From Methylomicrobium agile (GTDB lineage: Bacteria; Pseudomonadota; Gammaproteobacteria; Methylococcales; Methylomonadaceae): 64,000 nucleotides of DNA. Below are positions 11,215-20,291 of this stretch, one piece after another. Both the position numbers and the translations under genes were made by a program. The stretch is taken from assembly GCF_000733855.1 (NCBI RefSeq), contig NZ_JPOJ01000001.1, positions 2,931,001-2,995,000 of the forward strand, in the 5' to 3' direction. The notes below the pieces were generated by a model. The model did no database searches. It was given only the letters and a program-made list of their open reading frames with translations, and was not told the DNA's origin. How positions within the stretch are numbered: position 1 is the stretch's first letter; each line of letters starts with the position of its first letter.

Positions 11215-11414
11215 CGCCGGATGAATTTCGGGTAATGGGGTGTTGGCTTTTATCCCGGATAGGCGAGGTGATTCCGGTCGAAGCGAGAAGATCGGCCCTT
11301 CCCCTGACTCCGGAATAAGCCGAACCGTATGGATGTGTTTTCAAAACCAGAGTTTCTGCCAAGGCGCTTTAAAGTAGAGGATGGGCAACGCTGAGTCGCC
11401 CATCGAGTCTAATT

Positions 11415-12386
11415 TTATGCGCGCTTTTTGCCTTTCTGGATTTCCAGTTCGTCAAGATAACTTCGAAAATGCGCGAAGTTCTGCATTTTGACCACGCCGA
11501 CTTCATTCAGTATGGATTCGTAATGGGGGGCTGCACGGCCTCCCACGATGATTGCAACGTCAATGCCTACCAGTTTCCTTAGCTTTCTCAGTTCTTTCGG
11601 CACCACATTGTCGCCTGCGTAGGAACTGACGCTGAGCGTAACGGCTGCCGCATCGGTAAATTTGGCCGCGGCCGCGATTTCTTCAGCCGGTAGATTCGCG
11701 CCTAAATAGGTGACTTGCCAACCTTTCAATTCGGCGATAATAGCCGCCAGCAGTGCGCCGAGTTCGTGCAATTGGCCGACGGGCGTGGTAACGACCATTT
11801 TGGGCGCTGAAGGCGGGCAGGGTGCATTGTTACGCAATAAATAGATCAGCGAGCGAATGATCGAAGAGGCCATATGTTCGTGCACGGGCCGAAGTTCGCC
11901 GGTTTTACAGCGCTCGCTGATCAGGATAAACAAAGGATCCAGCAAATTTTCGATAAAATTCTGGATGCCGAATTCGACGATTGCGTTTTCGAAGTGCGAT
12001 TCCAGGGTTTTGCCGTCGAATGCGATGACAGCCGCATAGCACTTGTGGATATATTCTTCCGCTAACGCTTTGTTGGGATGCACAGGCGTAATCGGGATCA
12101 GTTTGGTCGGCATTACTGCCTCTTCGGCTTGCAGTAATTTTTTCAGCTCATCGAGCGAGTAGTGGGCAATGCGGCTGATGTTGTGGCCATGGGTCGTGGC
12201 CTGATTCAGGAGCGTCAGGCGGGTAATGTCCTGTTCGGTATAAATGCGATGCCCCCCGGCCGTGCGGGTTGGAGTGACCGCCTGATAGCGCCGCTCCCAG
12301 GCTCTGACCAGTTCGGTTTTGATGCCGGATCGTTTGGCGACAGTGCTGATCGAATACTGTTCCGGATTGTCCTTAATATCAGTCAT
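11415..12386 (-). CDS. MerR family regulator with B12-binding domain (CarH/LitR type)
   Basis: 323-residue transcription factor. Residues 10-80 form a MerR winged helix (SISTVAKRSGIKTELVRAWE, then RTAGGHRIYTEQD). A four-helix cap (about 105-190) and a Rossmann cobalamin-binding domain (about 195-310, with TTPVGQLHELG and WQVTYLGANLP) follow. CarH-type photoreceptors use a Wx9EH motif in the cap: Glu170 and His171 are present here but the Trp position is Cys160. The lower-ligand His is kept at 207. It is divergent from the FAD oxidase gene. Light sensing is possible but unproven given the missing Trp. Confidence 0.87.
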   Translation of the reverse strand: MTDIKDNPEQYSISTVAKRSGIKTELVRAWERRYQAVTPTRTAGGHRIYTEQDITRLTLLNQATTHGHNISRIAHYSLDELKKLLQAEEAVMPTKLIPITPVHPNKALAEEYIHKCYAAVIAFDGKTLESHFENAIVEFGIQNFIENLLDPLFILISERCKTGELRPVHEHMASSIIRSLIYLLRNNAPCPPSAPKMVVTTPVGQLHELGALLAAIIAELKGWQVTYLGANLPAEEIAAAAKFTDAAAVTLSVSSYAGDNVVPKELRKLRKLVGIDVAIIVGGRAAPHYESILNEVGVVKMQNFAHFRSYLDELEIQKGKKRA

Positions 12387-12577
12387 ATCGGTCGGTGAGT
12401 AAGAAGATTAGGCATCAGGCGGCTGAAATTCCATGCCTATCGTTCAATTATAGTGTAAGTTATTGATATTTAAAAAGCGTTGGCGATTGTTCAGGCATTA
12501 TACCATCATGTTGAACAAAAGTTAGACGAATCTTGGATTTCGCTCTGTATGTTGAATCTAAGAGCACCGGTTTGTTT

Positions 12578-13639
12578 ATGAAAAAACGGATTGATTTTTT
12601 GATTGTCGGATTCGGCCTTGCCGGCGGCTTGCTGGCCTGGGAGCTCATGCGGCGCGGCGGCAGCGTTCTGGTCGTCGACCGCGGAGATCTCAATGCTTCG
12701 CAAGTGGCGGCCGGTCTGATTAATCCGCTCACCGGCCGCCGCTTCGTCAAAACCGAAGAGGTCGACCGATTATTGCCTGCCGCGAAAGATTTTTACCAGG
12801 TAATCGCCGAGGCGTTCGGCCGGTCTTTTTTTATCGAAAAGCCGATGCGCCGCGTGTTCTGCAGCAGCGTCGAGGCCGTTCATTGCCGGAAACGGCTTCA
12901 GGATGACGCGTACCGGCCTTATTTAGGCAATATATACTCTTCCACGGCAAGCGGCGAAGGTTATCCGGGGTATCTGGAGCAGAAACAGACCGGCTATTTG
13001 CTGATCCGGCCGTTATTGGCCCGCCTGCAGGAATTCTTGCAAAGTCGTCAGGCTTATCTACAGGCCGCTTTAGACTATCGGGAGATTCGCCTGGATGCCG
13101 AACCCGGCTGGCGGGATTTCAGCATTCGGAAAGTGATATTTTGCGAAGGGTTTCATATGCGGGATAATCCCTGGTTTTCGTGGCTGCCGCTGCAGCCTGC
13201 CAAAGGCGAAATCCTGACTCTTGAGCACCACCTTGCCATACCCGACCGGATGTTGAACGACGGCCATTGGCTGATCCCGATCGGTGACAGGCGGGTACGC
13301 ATCGGCGCAACCTTCGATCACGGCAATGTCGATACGCATGTCACCTCTGCCGCGAGAATGGAATTGGCTGAAGCGGGGGAGAGGCTTTTTGCCGGCTTGC
13401 GGAATGCCGGCCCGATCGCGCACGAGGCGGGTGTCCGCCCGTGTACGATGGACAGGCGGCCTTTTGTCGGCAGCCATCCGCGTTATTCTTATTTGAGTAT
13501 TTTCAACGGGTTCGGCACGAAAGGCAGTCTGTCCATTCCGTGGCATTGCCGCCGTTTTGCCGATTATCTGTTAACGGGCGAAGCCTTGCCCGAACGTTGC
13601 GATATTAGACGCTATGAAAAAACGCATTTCTTTGGTTGA
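12578..13639 (+). CDS. FAD-dependent oxidoreductase, DAO family (MnmC(o)-like candidate)
   Basis: 353-residue D-amino-acid-oxidase-fold flavoprotein. The N-terminal GFGLAGGLLAWEL is the Rossmann FAD motif, followed by the acidic end of strand two (VVDRGD) and NASQVAAGLINPLTGRRFVK. The C-terminal GVRPCTMDRRPFVG and IFNGFGTKGSL are the second FAD-contact region typical of the DAO family. The start at 12578 removes 15 upstream codons and places the FAD strand at the usual distance. Its last 26 bases overlap the MnmM-like gene, so the two are translationally linked. I infer oxidation of cmnm5-uridine to nm5-uridine in tRNA, by analogy with the oxidase half of MnmC; a general amine oxidase is the alternative. 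Confidence 0.8.
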   Translation: MKKRIDFLIVGFGLAGGLLAWELMRRGGSVLVVDRGDLNASQVAAGLINPLTGRRFVKTEEVDRLLPAAKDFYQVIAEAFGRSFFIEKPMRRVFCSSVEAVHCRKRLQDDAYRPYLGNIYSSTASGEGYPGYLEQKQTGYLLIRPLLARLQEFLQSRQAYLQAALDYREIRLDAEPGWRDFSIRKVIFCEGFHMRDNPWFSWLPLQPAKGEILTLEHHLAIPDRMLNDGHWLIPIGDRRVRIGATFDHGNVDTHVTSAARMELAEAGERLFAGLRNAGPIAHEAGVRPCTMDRRPFVGSHPRYSYLSIFNGFGTKGSLSIPWHCRRFADYLLTGEALPERCDIRRYEKTHFFG

Positions 13640-14192
13640 TATAGCGCATCAACTGGTCGGTGCGCGGCTCTACCCGGGTGCGGTCGCCGTCGATGCGACG
13701 GTCGGGAACGGTTATGATACGCTGTTTCTGTTACAGAAAGTCGCGCCGGCGGGCAGGGTCTACGGTTTCGATATTCAACAGTTGGCTCTTGAATCAGTGC
13801 AAGATAGAATGGCAAACCCTGATTTTCGGGATTGCCTAACCCTGTTTCATCGCAGTCATGCCGAAATGGATGAAATGCTGCCTCAGGCGCAGCATGGCCT
13901 GGTCAGCGCCGTGATGTTCAATCTCGGCTATTTGCCCGGTGGCGATAAATCGGTAATCACCCGGGCCGAGTCGACATTGGCGGCGTTATCGGCCGCAAGC
14001 CGGCTGCTGAGTCCTGAAGGAATCATCACGATCGTCGCCTATCCCGGCCATGTCGGCGGCGCACAGGAATGCGAACAGGTCCGGCAGTGGTGTGCGCGGC
14101 TGGACTCCGGACGCTTTGAATTTGAGCTGATCGAGGCTAAACCGGATGATCGGGCCGCCCCCCGGCTTTTTGCGGTGAACCGGAAGTTTTAA
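13614..14192 (+). CDS. mnmM: MnmM/YtqB-type class I SAM methyltransferase (tRNA mnm5 wobble uridine)
   Basis: 192-residue Rossmann methyltransferase of the rRNA_methylase/YtqB family. The SAM motif is VDATVGNGYDTLFL, and MFNLGYLPGGDKSV is the conserved catalytic-site signature of the family; the tail has VAYPGHVGG. Characterised YtqB-type members methylate nm5(s2)U34 to mnm5(s2)U34 in tRNA. It overlaps the upstream FAD oxidase by 26 bp. Together they would supply the two activities that enterobacteria carry in the fused MnmC protein. Family assignment is strong; the exact substrate is inference. Confidence 0.87.
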   Translation: MKKRISLVDIAHQLVGARLYPGAVAVDATVGNGYDTLFLLQKVAPAGRVYGFDIQQLALESVQDRMANPDFRDCLTLFHRSHAEMDEMLPQAQHGLVSAVMFNLGYLPGGDKSVITRAESTLAALSAASRLLSPEGIITIVAYPGHVGGAQECEQVRQWCARLDSGRFEFELIEAKPDDRAAPRLFAVNRKF

Positions 14193-14281
14193 GCGCCGCC
14201 GATGGTTTTTTGCTGCGGCATGCTGTCAAGCGAAGCCGGCAGATCTGTTTGATAAAATATATTTCCCTTCCCGTACACCTT

Positions 14282-14623
14282 ATGGCCAACAAAAATTATC
14301 AAAAACCTTCACCGCAAACCCAGGAAGAGGCGATGAAAATCGCCCGGGCTACCCAGCGGCCGGCGCAGACGAAAGAACAGACCAAACTGATCGCCCAAGG
14401 CATCCAGAAAGGCATTGAGCAGTATAAAAAACAGCAAAAGGAAAAATCCCGCGAACTGAACAAGCGACGCAAGAAAGCCGCGCATTCGAGCGGGCCGGAA
14501 TCCGAGCAAGCGGAAACCGGCCCGTCGACCCGAGAAACGATCGTTTACGGACAGCACTGGCTGCCCTGGTTGCTGCTCGGATTGACCTGGCTTGGTATCG
14601 GCGTTTACCGGATGATGCGCTGA
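14282..14623 (+). CDS. DUF2956 family protein, single C-terminal membrane helix
   Basis: 113-residue protein. The N-terminal part is charged and helical (QTQEEAMKIARATQRPAQTK, then a Lys/Arg-rich GIEQYKKQQKEKSRELNKRR); the C-terminus has one hydrophobic helix WLPWLLLGLTWLGIGVY. This matches the DUF2956 family of gammaproteobacteria, which has no assigned role. It lies between mnmM and the convergent tatC. Confidence 0.8.
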   Translation: MANKNYQKPSPQTQEEAMKIARATQRPAQTKEQTKLIAQGIQKGIEQYKKQQKEKSRELNKRRKKAAHSSGPESEQAETGPSTRETIVYGQHWLPWLLLGLTWLGIGVYRMMR

Positions 14624-14715
14624 AAGGCCGCCACTCTCTCCGGATCGTTCAGCAGAGTTAAAGGGTTGAATCAGACCTGCCAGGTCTTCATCGGCAAGTG
14701 ATGGCCCACCCTGCC

Positions 14716-15483
14716 TCAGGAAGAGGTCAGTTGCTTGTCTGAATCGGAGGCGGGTTTGGGCGCAAACAGCCGGGAGCACAACAAGCCCGCTTCGAACAGT
14801 AGCCACATCGGTACCGCCAGTAAGGTCTGCGAAATCACGTCGGGCGGGGTCAGCACCATCCCGATCACGAAAGCGCCGACAATCACATAGGGGCGCTGTT
14901 CGGCAAGGTTGCGCGGCGTCACGAGGCCGGCCCAGACCAATACGACCGTAAAAATCGGTACTTCGAAACAAATGCCGAAAGCGAAAAACAGGGTCAGCAC
15001 GAAGTCGAGATAGTGGCTGATGTCGGTCATCACGGTCACGCCGGCGGGCGCGACCGCGGTCAAAAACTGGAACATCAGCGGAAACACGGCGAAATACGCG
15101 AACGCGACGCCGAGAAAGAACAGCAGGGTGCTGGCGATCAGCAGCGGCAGGATGAAGCGCCGTTCGTGCTGATAGAGTCCCGGCGCGACGAAGGCCCAGA
15201 ACTGGTACAGCAGATACGGAATCGAGATGAAGATCGCGACGACCAGCGCCAATTTAAAGGGTGTAAAGAACGGCGAGGCGACTTCGATTGCGATCATGCT
15301 GCTGTTGGCGGGCATGTACTTCATGAGCGGGCCTGCCAGCAGCGCATAAATATCGTTTGCGTAATAGCTGAGCGCCAGGAAGACCACCAGCACGAAGATG
15401 ACTCCCCGCAGCAGGCGGTTGCGCAGTTCGATCAAATGGCCCAGGAAAGGCATTTCCTGGCCGTCGTTCGGGTTATTTTTCAT
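14716..15483 (-). CDS. tatC: Sec-independent translocase subunit TatC
   Basis: 255-residue inner-membrane receptor of the twin-arginine translocase, which exports folded proteins. Six hydrophobic segments are visible; the N-terminal FLGHLIELRNRLLRG and the central APGLYQHERR are TatC signatures, and FEVPIFTVVLVWAGLVTPR is also conserved. Its start overlaps the tatB stop by 11 bp. It is the last gene of the his-tat run. Confidence 0.96.
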   Translation of the reverse strand: MKNNPNDGQEMPFLGHLIELRNRLLRGVIFVLVVFLALSYYANDIYALLAGPLMKYMPANSSMIAIEVASPFFTPFKLALVVAIFISIPYLLYQFWAFVAPGLYQHERRFILPLLIASTLLFFLGVAFAYFAVFPLMFQFLTAVAPAGVTVMTDISHYLDFVLTLFFAFGICFEVPIFTVVLVWAGLVTPRNLAEQRPYVIVGAFVIGMVLTPPDVISQTLLAVPMWLLFEAGLLCSRLFAPKPASDSDKQLTSS

Positions 15484-15799
15484 GATGCTGCTCTGCGTCC
15501 GGCTTCAGGCTGTCTTGCGGCAGACTTTCGAGAGAGGATGGGAACGAACGGGCGGCGCCGCGGGTTTCATCGATCAGGTTTTGCAGTTCTTTCAAGTCGT
15601 CCTGTTCTTGTAAAGCCTGCCGCATTTCCTCGGCATGAAGCTCGGCGCTGATTTCGGCCTTGGCGGCGGCAATCATCCGCCGGGTCTTGCCGATCCAGTA
15701 GCCTGCAACCCGGGCGACTTTGGGAAGCCGCTCCGGCCCGATCACCAGCAGGCTGACCAGCCCGACCATGACGATTTCGGAAAAGCCTATTTCGAACAT
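15473..15799 (-). CDS. tatB: Sec-independent translocase subunit TatB
   Basis: 108-residue TatB. One N-terminal membrane helix beginning MFEIGFSEIVMVGLVSLLVI is followed by GPERLPKVAR, the conserved hinge and amphipathic helix, and a charged tail. It is 2 bp downstream of tatA and overlaps tatC. Confidence 0.95.
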   Translation of the reverse strand: MFEIGFSEIVMVGLVSLLVIGPERLPKVARVAGYWIGKTRRMIAAAKAEISAELHAEEMRQALQEQDDLKELQNLIDETRGAARSFPSSLESLPQDSLKPDAEQHHEK

Positions 15800-15801
15800 C
15801 G

Positions 15802-16014
15802 TCAGGTTTTTTCCTGATGTTTGGCGACCGTTTCGCCTTCGATCGGCGGCTTGTCCTCGGCTGGAAGCGTCGGATTGTCCTGGTCCTTGACCGCGTTACG
15901 AAAGCCTTTGATGGCCGCGCCCAGGTCGGAGCCGACATTGCGCAACCGTTTGGTGCCGAATAGCACCACCACGATCAGCAACAAGACTAATAATTCGGAA
16001 ATGCTGATGCCCAT
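15802..16014 (-). CDS. tatA: Sec-independent translocase subunit TatA
   Basis: 70-residue pore-forming TatA. The N-terminal helix [20 protein letters not shown] is followed by the [20 protein letters not shown] hinge and amphipathic helix that define TatA/E. It is the first tat gene, 163 bp after hisE; that gap may hold its own promoter, though I could not pick a convincing one. Confidence 0.95.
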   Translation of the reverse strand: MGISISELLVLLLIVVVLFGTKRLRNVGSDLGAAIKGFRNAVKDQDNPTLPAEDKPPIEGETVAKHQEKT

Positions 16015-16177
16015 GGGCTAACCTCTTTCAGACAGGTGGGAATGATGATTGGATTTCCGGTATTGCCGCCGTTGGCACGGGATTCATTCAAGGAAGCCCC
16101 GGTGCCATTATCGTGAAAAGGGATATCGAAGGCCGGGCGGACAGTTTTTCGAATCCGTACCGCAGTGAAATTTCGGC

Positions 16178-16495
16178 TTATTTTTGCCGCTGTGCCTTTT
16201 CTTCGATGCCCGACAGTCCGAAACGGCGCTGCAGCTCGTTCAACACATCGTCCGGCCCCAGTCCTTGTTGGGCCAGCAGCACCATGCAGTGAAACCACAA
16301 ATCGGCCGTTTCGTAGACGATTTGCTGCTTGTCGCCGCCTTTCGCGGCGATCACCGTTTCGGTCGCTTCCTCGCCGATCTTTTTCAGGATCGTGTCGAGC
16401 CCCTTTGCGTAAAGGCTCGCGACATAGGATTTCTCCGCCGATTGCTGTTTGCGCTGTTCCAGCACGTCCGCCAGTTGCCGCAGTATTTCGCTCAT
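16178..16495 (-). CDS. hisE: Phosphoribosyl-ATP pyrophosphatase HisE
   Basis: 105-residue all-helical MazG-like enzyme that hydrolyses PR-ATP to PR-AMP, the second step of histidine synthesis. The [18 protein letters not shown] helix carries the metal-binding Glu residues, and [16 protein letters not shown] the partner Glu/Asp. The ATG at 16495 overlaps the hisI stop by 4 bp. HisE is separate from HisI here, unlike the fused enterobacterial HisIE. Confidence 0.96.
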   Translation of the reverse strand: MSEILRQLADVLEQRKQQSAEKSYVASLYAKGLDTILKKIGEEATETVIAAKGGDKQQIVYETADLWFHCMVLLAQQGLGPDDVLNELQRRFGLSGIEEKAQRQK

Positions 16496-16884
16496 GATAT
16501 TCGATAGATAGCTTCGGGATCTTTCAGTACCGGTTCGACCGGCTGCCATCGATCACCCTGCAGTTGCCGGTAAAAGCAGCTTTCACGTCCGGTATGACAG
16601 GCAATGCCGCCTTGCTGTTCAATTTTGAGCAAAACGACGTCTTCGTCGCAATCGAGGTAGATGCCGAGCACTTTTTGCCGGTGGCCGGATTCTTCGCCCT
16701 TGCGCCACAACTTGTTCCGCGACCTGGACCAATACACCGCGTAGCCTTCGGCGGCCGTCAGGCGCAGCGATTCGCGGTTCATCCAGGCGAACATCAATAT
16801 TTTGCCGCTGTCCGCCTGCTGGGCGATCGCCGGCACCAAGTCGTCGGCGGTCCAGCGGATTTCGTCGAGCCAGGCTTCGTTCAT
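16492..16884 (-). CDS. hisI: Phosphoribosyl-AMP cyclohydrolase HisI
   Basis: 130-residue enzyme that opens the adenine ring of PR-AMP. Signatures are [32 protein letters not shown] and DCDEDVVLL, which holds the Mg/Zn-binding Asp cluster, plus the [14 protein letters not shown] zinc ligands. It overlaps hisF and hisE by 4 bp each, giving tight translational coupling. Confidence 0.97.
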   Translation of the reverse strand: MNEAWLDEIRWTADDLVPAIAQQADSGKILMFAWMNRESLRLTAAEGYAVYWSRSRNKLWRKGEESGHRQKVLGIYLDCDEDVVLLKIEQQGGIACHTGRESCFYRQLQGDRWQPVEPVLKDPEAIYRIS

Positions 16885-17657
16885 GTCAGCCTTACCTCGA
16901 TCCCGCGCGCGGCCATGTGCGCTTTGGCCTGTTGAATCGAATATTCGGCGAAATGGAAGATGCTGGCGGCCAGCACCGCATCGGCCTTGCCTTCGACAAT
17001 GCCGTCCACCAAATGATCCAGATTGCCGACGCCGCCCGAGGCGATCACCGGAACGGTGACCGCTTCGCTGATCGCGCGGGTCAATGGCAGGTCAAAACCT
17101 TCGCGGGTGCCGTCCCGGTCCATGCTGGTCAGCAGGATTTCGCCGGCGCCGTAATCGACCATCTTTTTTGCCCAGCCGATCGCTTCGATGCCGGTCGGTT
17201 TGCGGCCGCCGTGCGTAAAGATTTCCCAACGGTTTGGTTCGTCGGAGGCGGAGACTTTTTTCGCGTCGATCGCGACGACGATACACTGCGAACCGAAGCG
17301 TTCGGCCGCTTCGCGTACGAACTCGGGATTGAACACGGCCGCGCTGTTGATGCCGACCTTGTCCGCGCCGGCGTTCAGCATCCGGCGGATGTCGTCGAGC
17401 GTGCGGATGCCGCCGCCGACCGTCAAGGGAATGAAAACTTCGCCGGCGACCTGTTCGACCACATGCACCATCGTGGCGCGGTTGTCGTGGGTTGCGGTAA
17501 TGTCCAGAAAAGTGATTTCATCCGCGCCTTCGCGGTCGTAGCGCCGGGCGATTTCGACCGGATCGCCGGCGTCGCGGATATCGACGAACTTGACGCCCTT
17601 GACGACGCGGCCGTTGTCGACGTCCAGGCAGGGAATGATGCGTTTGGCAAGGCTCAT
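16881..17657 (-). CDS. hisF: Imidazole glycerol phosphate synthase cyclase subunit HisF
   Basis: 258-residue TIM barrel that, with HisH, makes IGP and AICAR. The catalytic Asp is in [15 protein letters not shown] at the first strand and the second in [15 protein letters not shown]; phosphate-binding glycines lie in [10 protein letters not shown] and [10 protein letters not shown]. hisA lies 5 bp upstream and hisI overlaps downstream. Confidence 0.98.
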   Translation of the reverse strand: MSLAKRIIPCLDVDNGRVVKGVKFVDIRDAGDPVEIARRYDREGADEITFLDITATHDNRATMVHVVEQVAGEVFIPLTVGGGIRTLDDIRRMLNAGADKVGINSAAVFNPEFVREAAERFGSQCIVVAIDAKKVSASDEPNRWEIFTHGGRKPTGIEAIGWAKKMVDYGAGEILLTSMDRDGTREGFDLPLTRAISEAVTVPVIASGGVGNLDHLVDGIVEGKADAVLAASIFHFAEYSIQQAKAHMAARGIEVRLT

Positions 17658-17662
17658 AATGA

Positions 17663-18394
17663 TTAGAATGATTCGGCCAGTTTTTCCGCTTCGGCGAAAT
17701 CAAGCGTGCCTTCGTAGATCGCGCGGCCGGTAATCGCACCGATCACGCCGTCGACGGCAATCTCTCCGAGCGCGCGGATGTCGTCGATATTGGTGATGCC
17801 GCCCGAGGCGATTACCGGAATCCGGATCGCGCGCGCAAGCCGCGCAGTGGCTTCGATGTTCACGCCGGACATCATGCCGTCGCGCGAAATATCGGTGTAG
17901 ATGATCGCTTCGACGCCGTCTTCCTCGAAATGCTGGGCGAGGTCGATCACGTCATGGCGGGACAGTTTGGACCAGCCGTCGATCGCGACCTTGCCGCCTT
18001 TCGCGTCGAGTCCGACGATGATCCGGCGCGGATATTCGACCGCCATGTCGCGGACGAAATGCGGCGCATTGACCGCCTTGGTGCCGATGATCACGTATTC
18101 GACGCCCGCATTCAGATAAGCCTGAACCGTCTCTTCGTCCCGGATGCCGCCGCCGATTTGAATCGGTATGTCCGGAAAGGCTTCGACGATCGCATGAATC
18201 ACGTCCGCATTGCGCGGTTTGCCCGCGAACGCGCCGTCCAGATCGACCAGATGCAGCCGTCTGGCGCCCAGGCCGACCCAGCGGCCCGCGACTGCGACCG
18301 GATCCTCGGAGAATACCGTATCGTCTTCCATACGCCCCTGCCGCAAACGGACACATTTGCCTTCTTTCAGGTCAATAGCAGGTATCAACAACAT
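17663..18394 (-). CDS. hisA: ProFAR isomerase HisA
   Basis: 243-residue TIM barrel converting ProFAR to PRFAR. It starts [20 protein letters not shown] with the catalytic Asp, and the other half-barrel has [14 protein letters not shown] with the catalytic partner; phosphate sites are QIGGGIRDE and [10 protein letters not shown]. There are 64 bp between it and hisH. Confidence 0.98.
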   Translation of the reverse strand: MLLIPAIDLKEGKCVRLRQGRMEDDTVFSEDPVAVAGRWVGLGARRLHLVDLDGAFAGKPRNADVIHAIVEAFPDIPIQIGGGIRDEETVQAYLNAGVEYVIIGTKAVNAPHFVRDMAVEYPRRIIVGLDAKGGKVAIDGWSKLSRHDVIDLAQHFEEDGVEAIIYTDISRDGMMSGVNIEATARLARAIRIPVIASGGITNIDDIRALGEIAVDGVIGAITGRAIYEGTLDFAEAEKLAESF

Positions 18395-18458
18395 ACGCGG
18401 ATTTCCTCAACAGCAATTTTTATAATAATTAATGAAAGATCAGTAAGATAAAAGTCAA

Positions 18459-19094
18459 TCAACAGGACCAGCGCAAAAAGTTGCGCAGCAGCTGCAAGCC
18501 GGCCGTCTGGCTCTTTTCGGGGTGAAACTGCACCGCGAAAATATTGTCCTGCGCCAGTGCGCAGGCGAAAGTTTCGGGGTAGGCGCTGGTGGCGGACGTC
18601 GTATTGGCGTCGTCGGGCCGGGCGTAATAGCTGTGTACGAAGTAGAACCGGCTGTCCTGCGGAATGTCCTGCCATAGAGCGTGCGGGATCTGATGGACCT
18701 GGTTCCAGCCCATATGCGGAATTTTGAGCGCATGGCCGTCGCTGTCGGCCAGATTCTCGGTGAAACGGACCACATGTCCCGGGATCAGCTTCAGGCCCGA
18801 GATGCCGCCGTTTTCCTCGCTGTCAGTCAACAACGCCTGCATTCCGAGGCAAATGCCCAGCAGCGGCTTGGCTGCGGCGACCCGGCGAATCACCGCGTCC
18901 AGTCCGCTTTCGTTCAAGGCGCGCATGCAGTCGCGGATCGCGCCGACACCGGGGAAAACCACCCGGTCCGCGCCGAGAATGGTTTCGGAGTCGGCGGTGC
19001 AGATCACTTCGGTTTCAGGATCGGCATGCTGCAAGGCTTTGACGATGGAATGCAGATTACCCATTCCGTAATCGATAACAGCGACGGATGACAT
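18459..19094 (-). CDS. hisH: Imidazole glycerol phosphate synthase glutaminase subunit HisH
   Basis: 211-residue class I glutamine amidotransferase feeding ammonia to HisF. The nucleophile is in LLGICLGMQALL; the His and Glu of the triad are in FAVQFHPEKSQT (seen as AVQFHPEKS). VVFPGVGAIRDCM carries the oxyanion strand. It sits between hisB and hisA. Confidence 0.97.
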   Translation of the reverse strand: MSSVAVIDYGMGNLHSIVKALQHADPETEVICTADSETILGADRVVFPGVGAIRDCMRALNESGLDAVIRRVAAAKPLLGICLGMQALLTDSEENGGISGLKLIPGHVVRFTENLADSDGHALKIPHMGWNQVHQIPHALWQDIPQDSRFYFVHSYYARPDDANTTSATSAYPETFACALAQDNIFAVQFHPEKSQTAGLQLLRNFLRWSC

Positions 19095-19175
19095 AAGATT
19101 AAGACGAAAGGCTCGGACTAAAAGGAAAAAAATTCAGGGATCATTGCCGATAAAATGTGCTGGAGATGCGCGTGG

Positions 19176-19769
19176 TTAAAGGCTGCCTTTCGTGGAGGGC
19201 ATGATGCCGGCCATGCGCGGGTCGTGAGCGACCGCCATTCGCAGCGCGCGTCCCAGGGCTTTAAAGATCGTTTCGGCGATGTGATGGGCGTTGACGCCTT
19301 TCAAATTATCGATGTGCAGCGTCACTCCGGCATGGTTGACGAAACCCTGGAAAAATTCCCTGAACAGATCGACATCGAAGCGTCCGATCATGGCGCGCGG
19401 AAATTTGACTTCATAGAAGAGCCCCGGGCGGCCGGACAGATCGATTGCGACACGCGAGAGGGCTTCGTCGAGCGGTACATACGCATGGCCATAGCGAACG
19501 ATGCCTTTCTTGTCGCCGACCGCCTGCGCGAAGGCTTGGCCGAGCGTGATGCCGATGTCTTCGACGGTATGGTGCGCGTCGATTTCGAGATCGCCTTGCG
19601 CATCGACCTCGATATCGATCAGGCCGTGCCTGGCGATTTGATCCAGCATGTGGTCCAGAAACGGAACGCCGGTGACAAACCGGGCTTTGCCGGTCCCGTC
19701 CAGATTCAGGCTGATCTTGATTTGCGTTTCGAGCGTGTTGCGTTCGACGCGAGCAGTGCGTGGGTCCAT
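19176..19769 (-). CDS. hisB: Imidazoleglycerol-phosphate dehydratase HisB
   Basis: 197-residue monofunctional IGP dehydratase (no phosphatase half), the form found outside enterobacteria. Metal-binding motifs are [30 protein letters not shown] and its repeat-related partner [18 protein letters not shown] chose the start at 19769, which gives the family length and begins [15 protein letters not shown]; an in-frame ATG at 19799 is the alternative and neither has a clear ribosome site. First gene of the his-tat run. Confidence 0.95.
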   Translation of the reverse strand: MDPRTARVERNTLETQIKISLNLDGTGKARFVTGVPFLDHMLDQIARHGLIDIEVDAQGDLEIDAHHTVEDIGITLGQAFAQAVGDKKGIVRYGHAYVPLDEALSRVAIDLSGRPGLFYEVKFPRAMIGRFDVDLFREFFQGFVNHAGVTLHIDNLKGVNAHHIAETIFKALGRALRMAVAHDPRMAGIMPSTKGSL

Positions 19770-19957
19770 GATTCGGTTAAAAGAAGCTATATCGGCCATT
19801 TTACTATGAACTGAAGTGTTTTTGCAGCAGTTGTTCGCTTTGACCGCCAATGCCGGTTGGCTGCGGGTCAGAAAAGGAAAACGGCGTCAGCGATTATCCG
19901 GCGAATTCAAATGCGAATTAAGAGCTAAAGGCTGTTACGCTGTGAAAGCCCCCCTAT

Positions 19958-20084
19958 AAAATCCCCCCTGCCCCCCTTTTTCAAAGGGGGGATATTGTCT
20001 TGCCGGCCCCTTTTTTCAAGGGGGATATTGTCTTGGCCAATGCCGCTTTCTCCCCCCTTTGAAAAAGGGGGGCAGGGGGGATTT
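19958..20084. repeat. 34-bp perfect inverted repeat element rich in C/G runs
   Basis: The arm at 19958-19991 and the arm at 20051-20084 are perfect reverse complements over 34 bp. Each arm also contains its own small hairpin of CCCCCC and GGGGGG around TTTTTCAAA. Between the arms the sequence GGGGGATATTGTCTTG occurs twice. It lies in the 450-bp gap between hisB and the divergent phosphatase gene. It resembles dispersed palindromic repeats seen in many proteobacteria. Confidence 0.85.
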
Positions 20085-20291
20085 GCTTTGCAAATAGTTG
20101 CTTAAGCAACGTTGAATGCAGCACTTAATTCGCATTCAAGGATCGGATAGCAAATGGAAGGCGCGGCGGAAGATCGAAAGGAGGCGATTGTGTTATGATC
20201 CGAAAAGTTCCGGAACCTAATCTTGCCTTGTTCGACCAGGATTTTTTCACCCAACCAGAAAGTCTCAGCTGAAGTTATCAGGAGAGAACGC

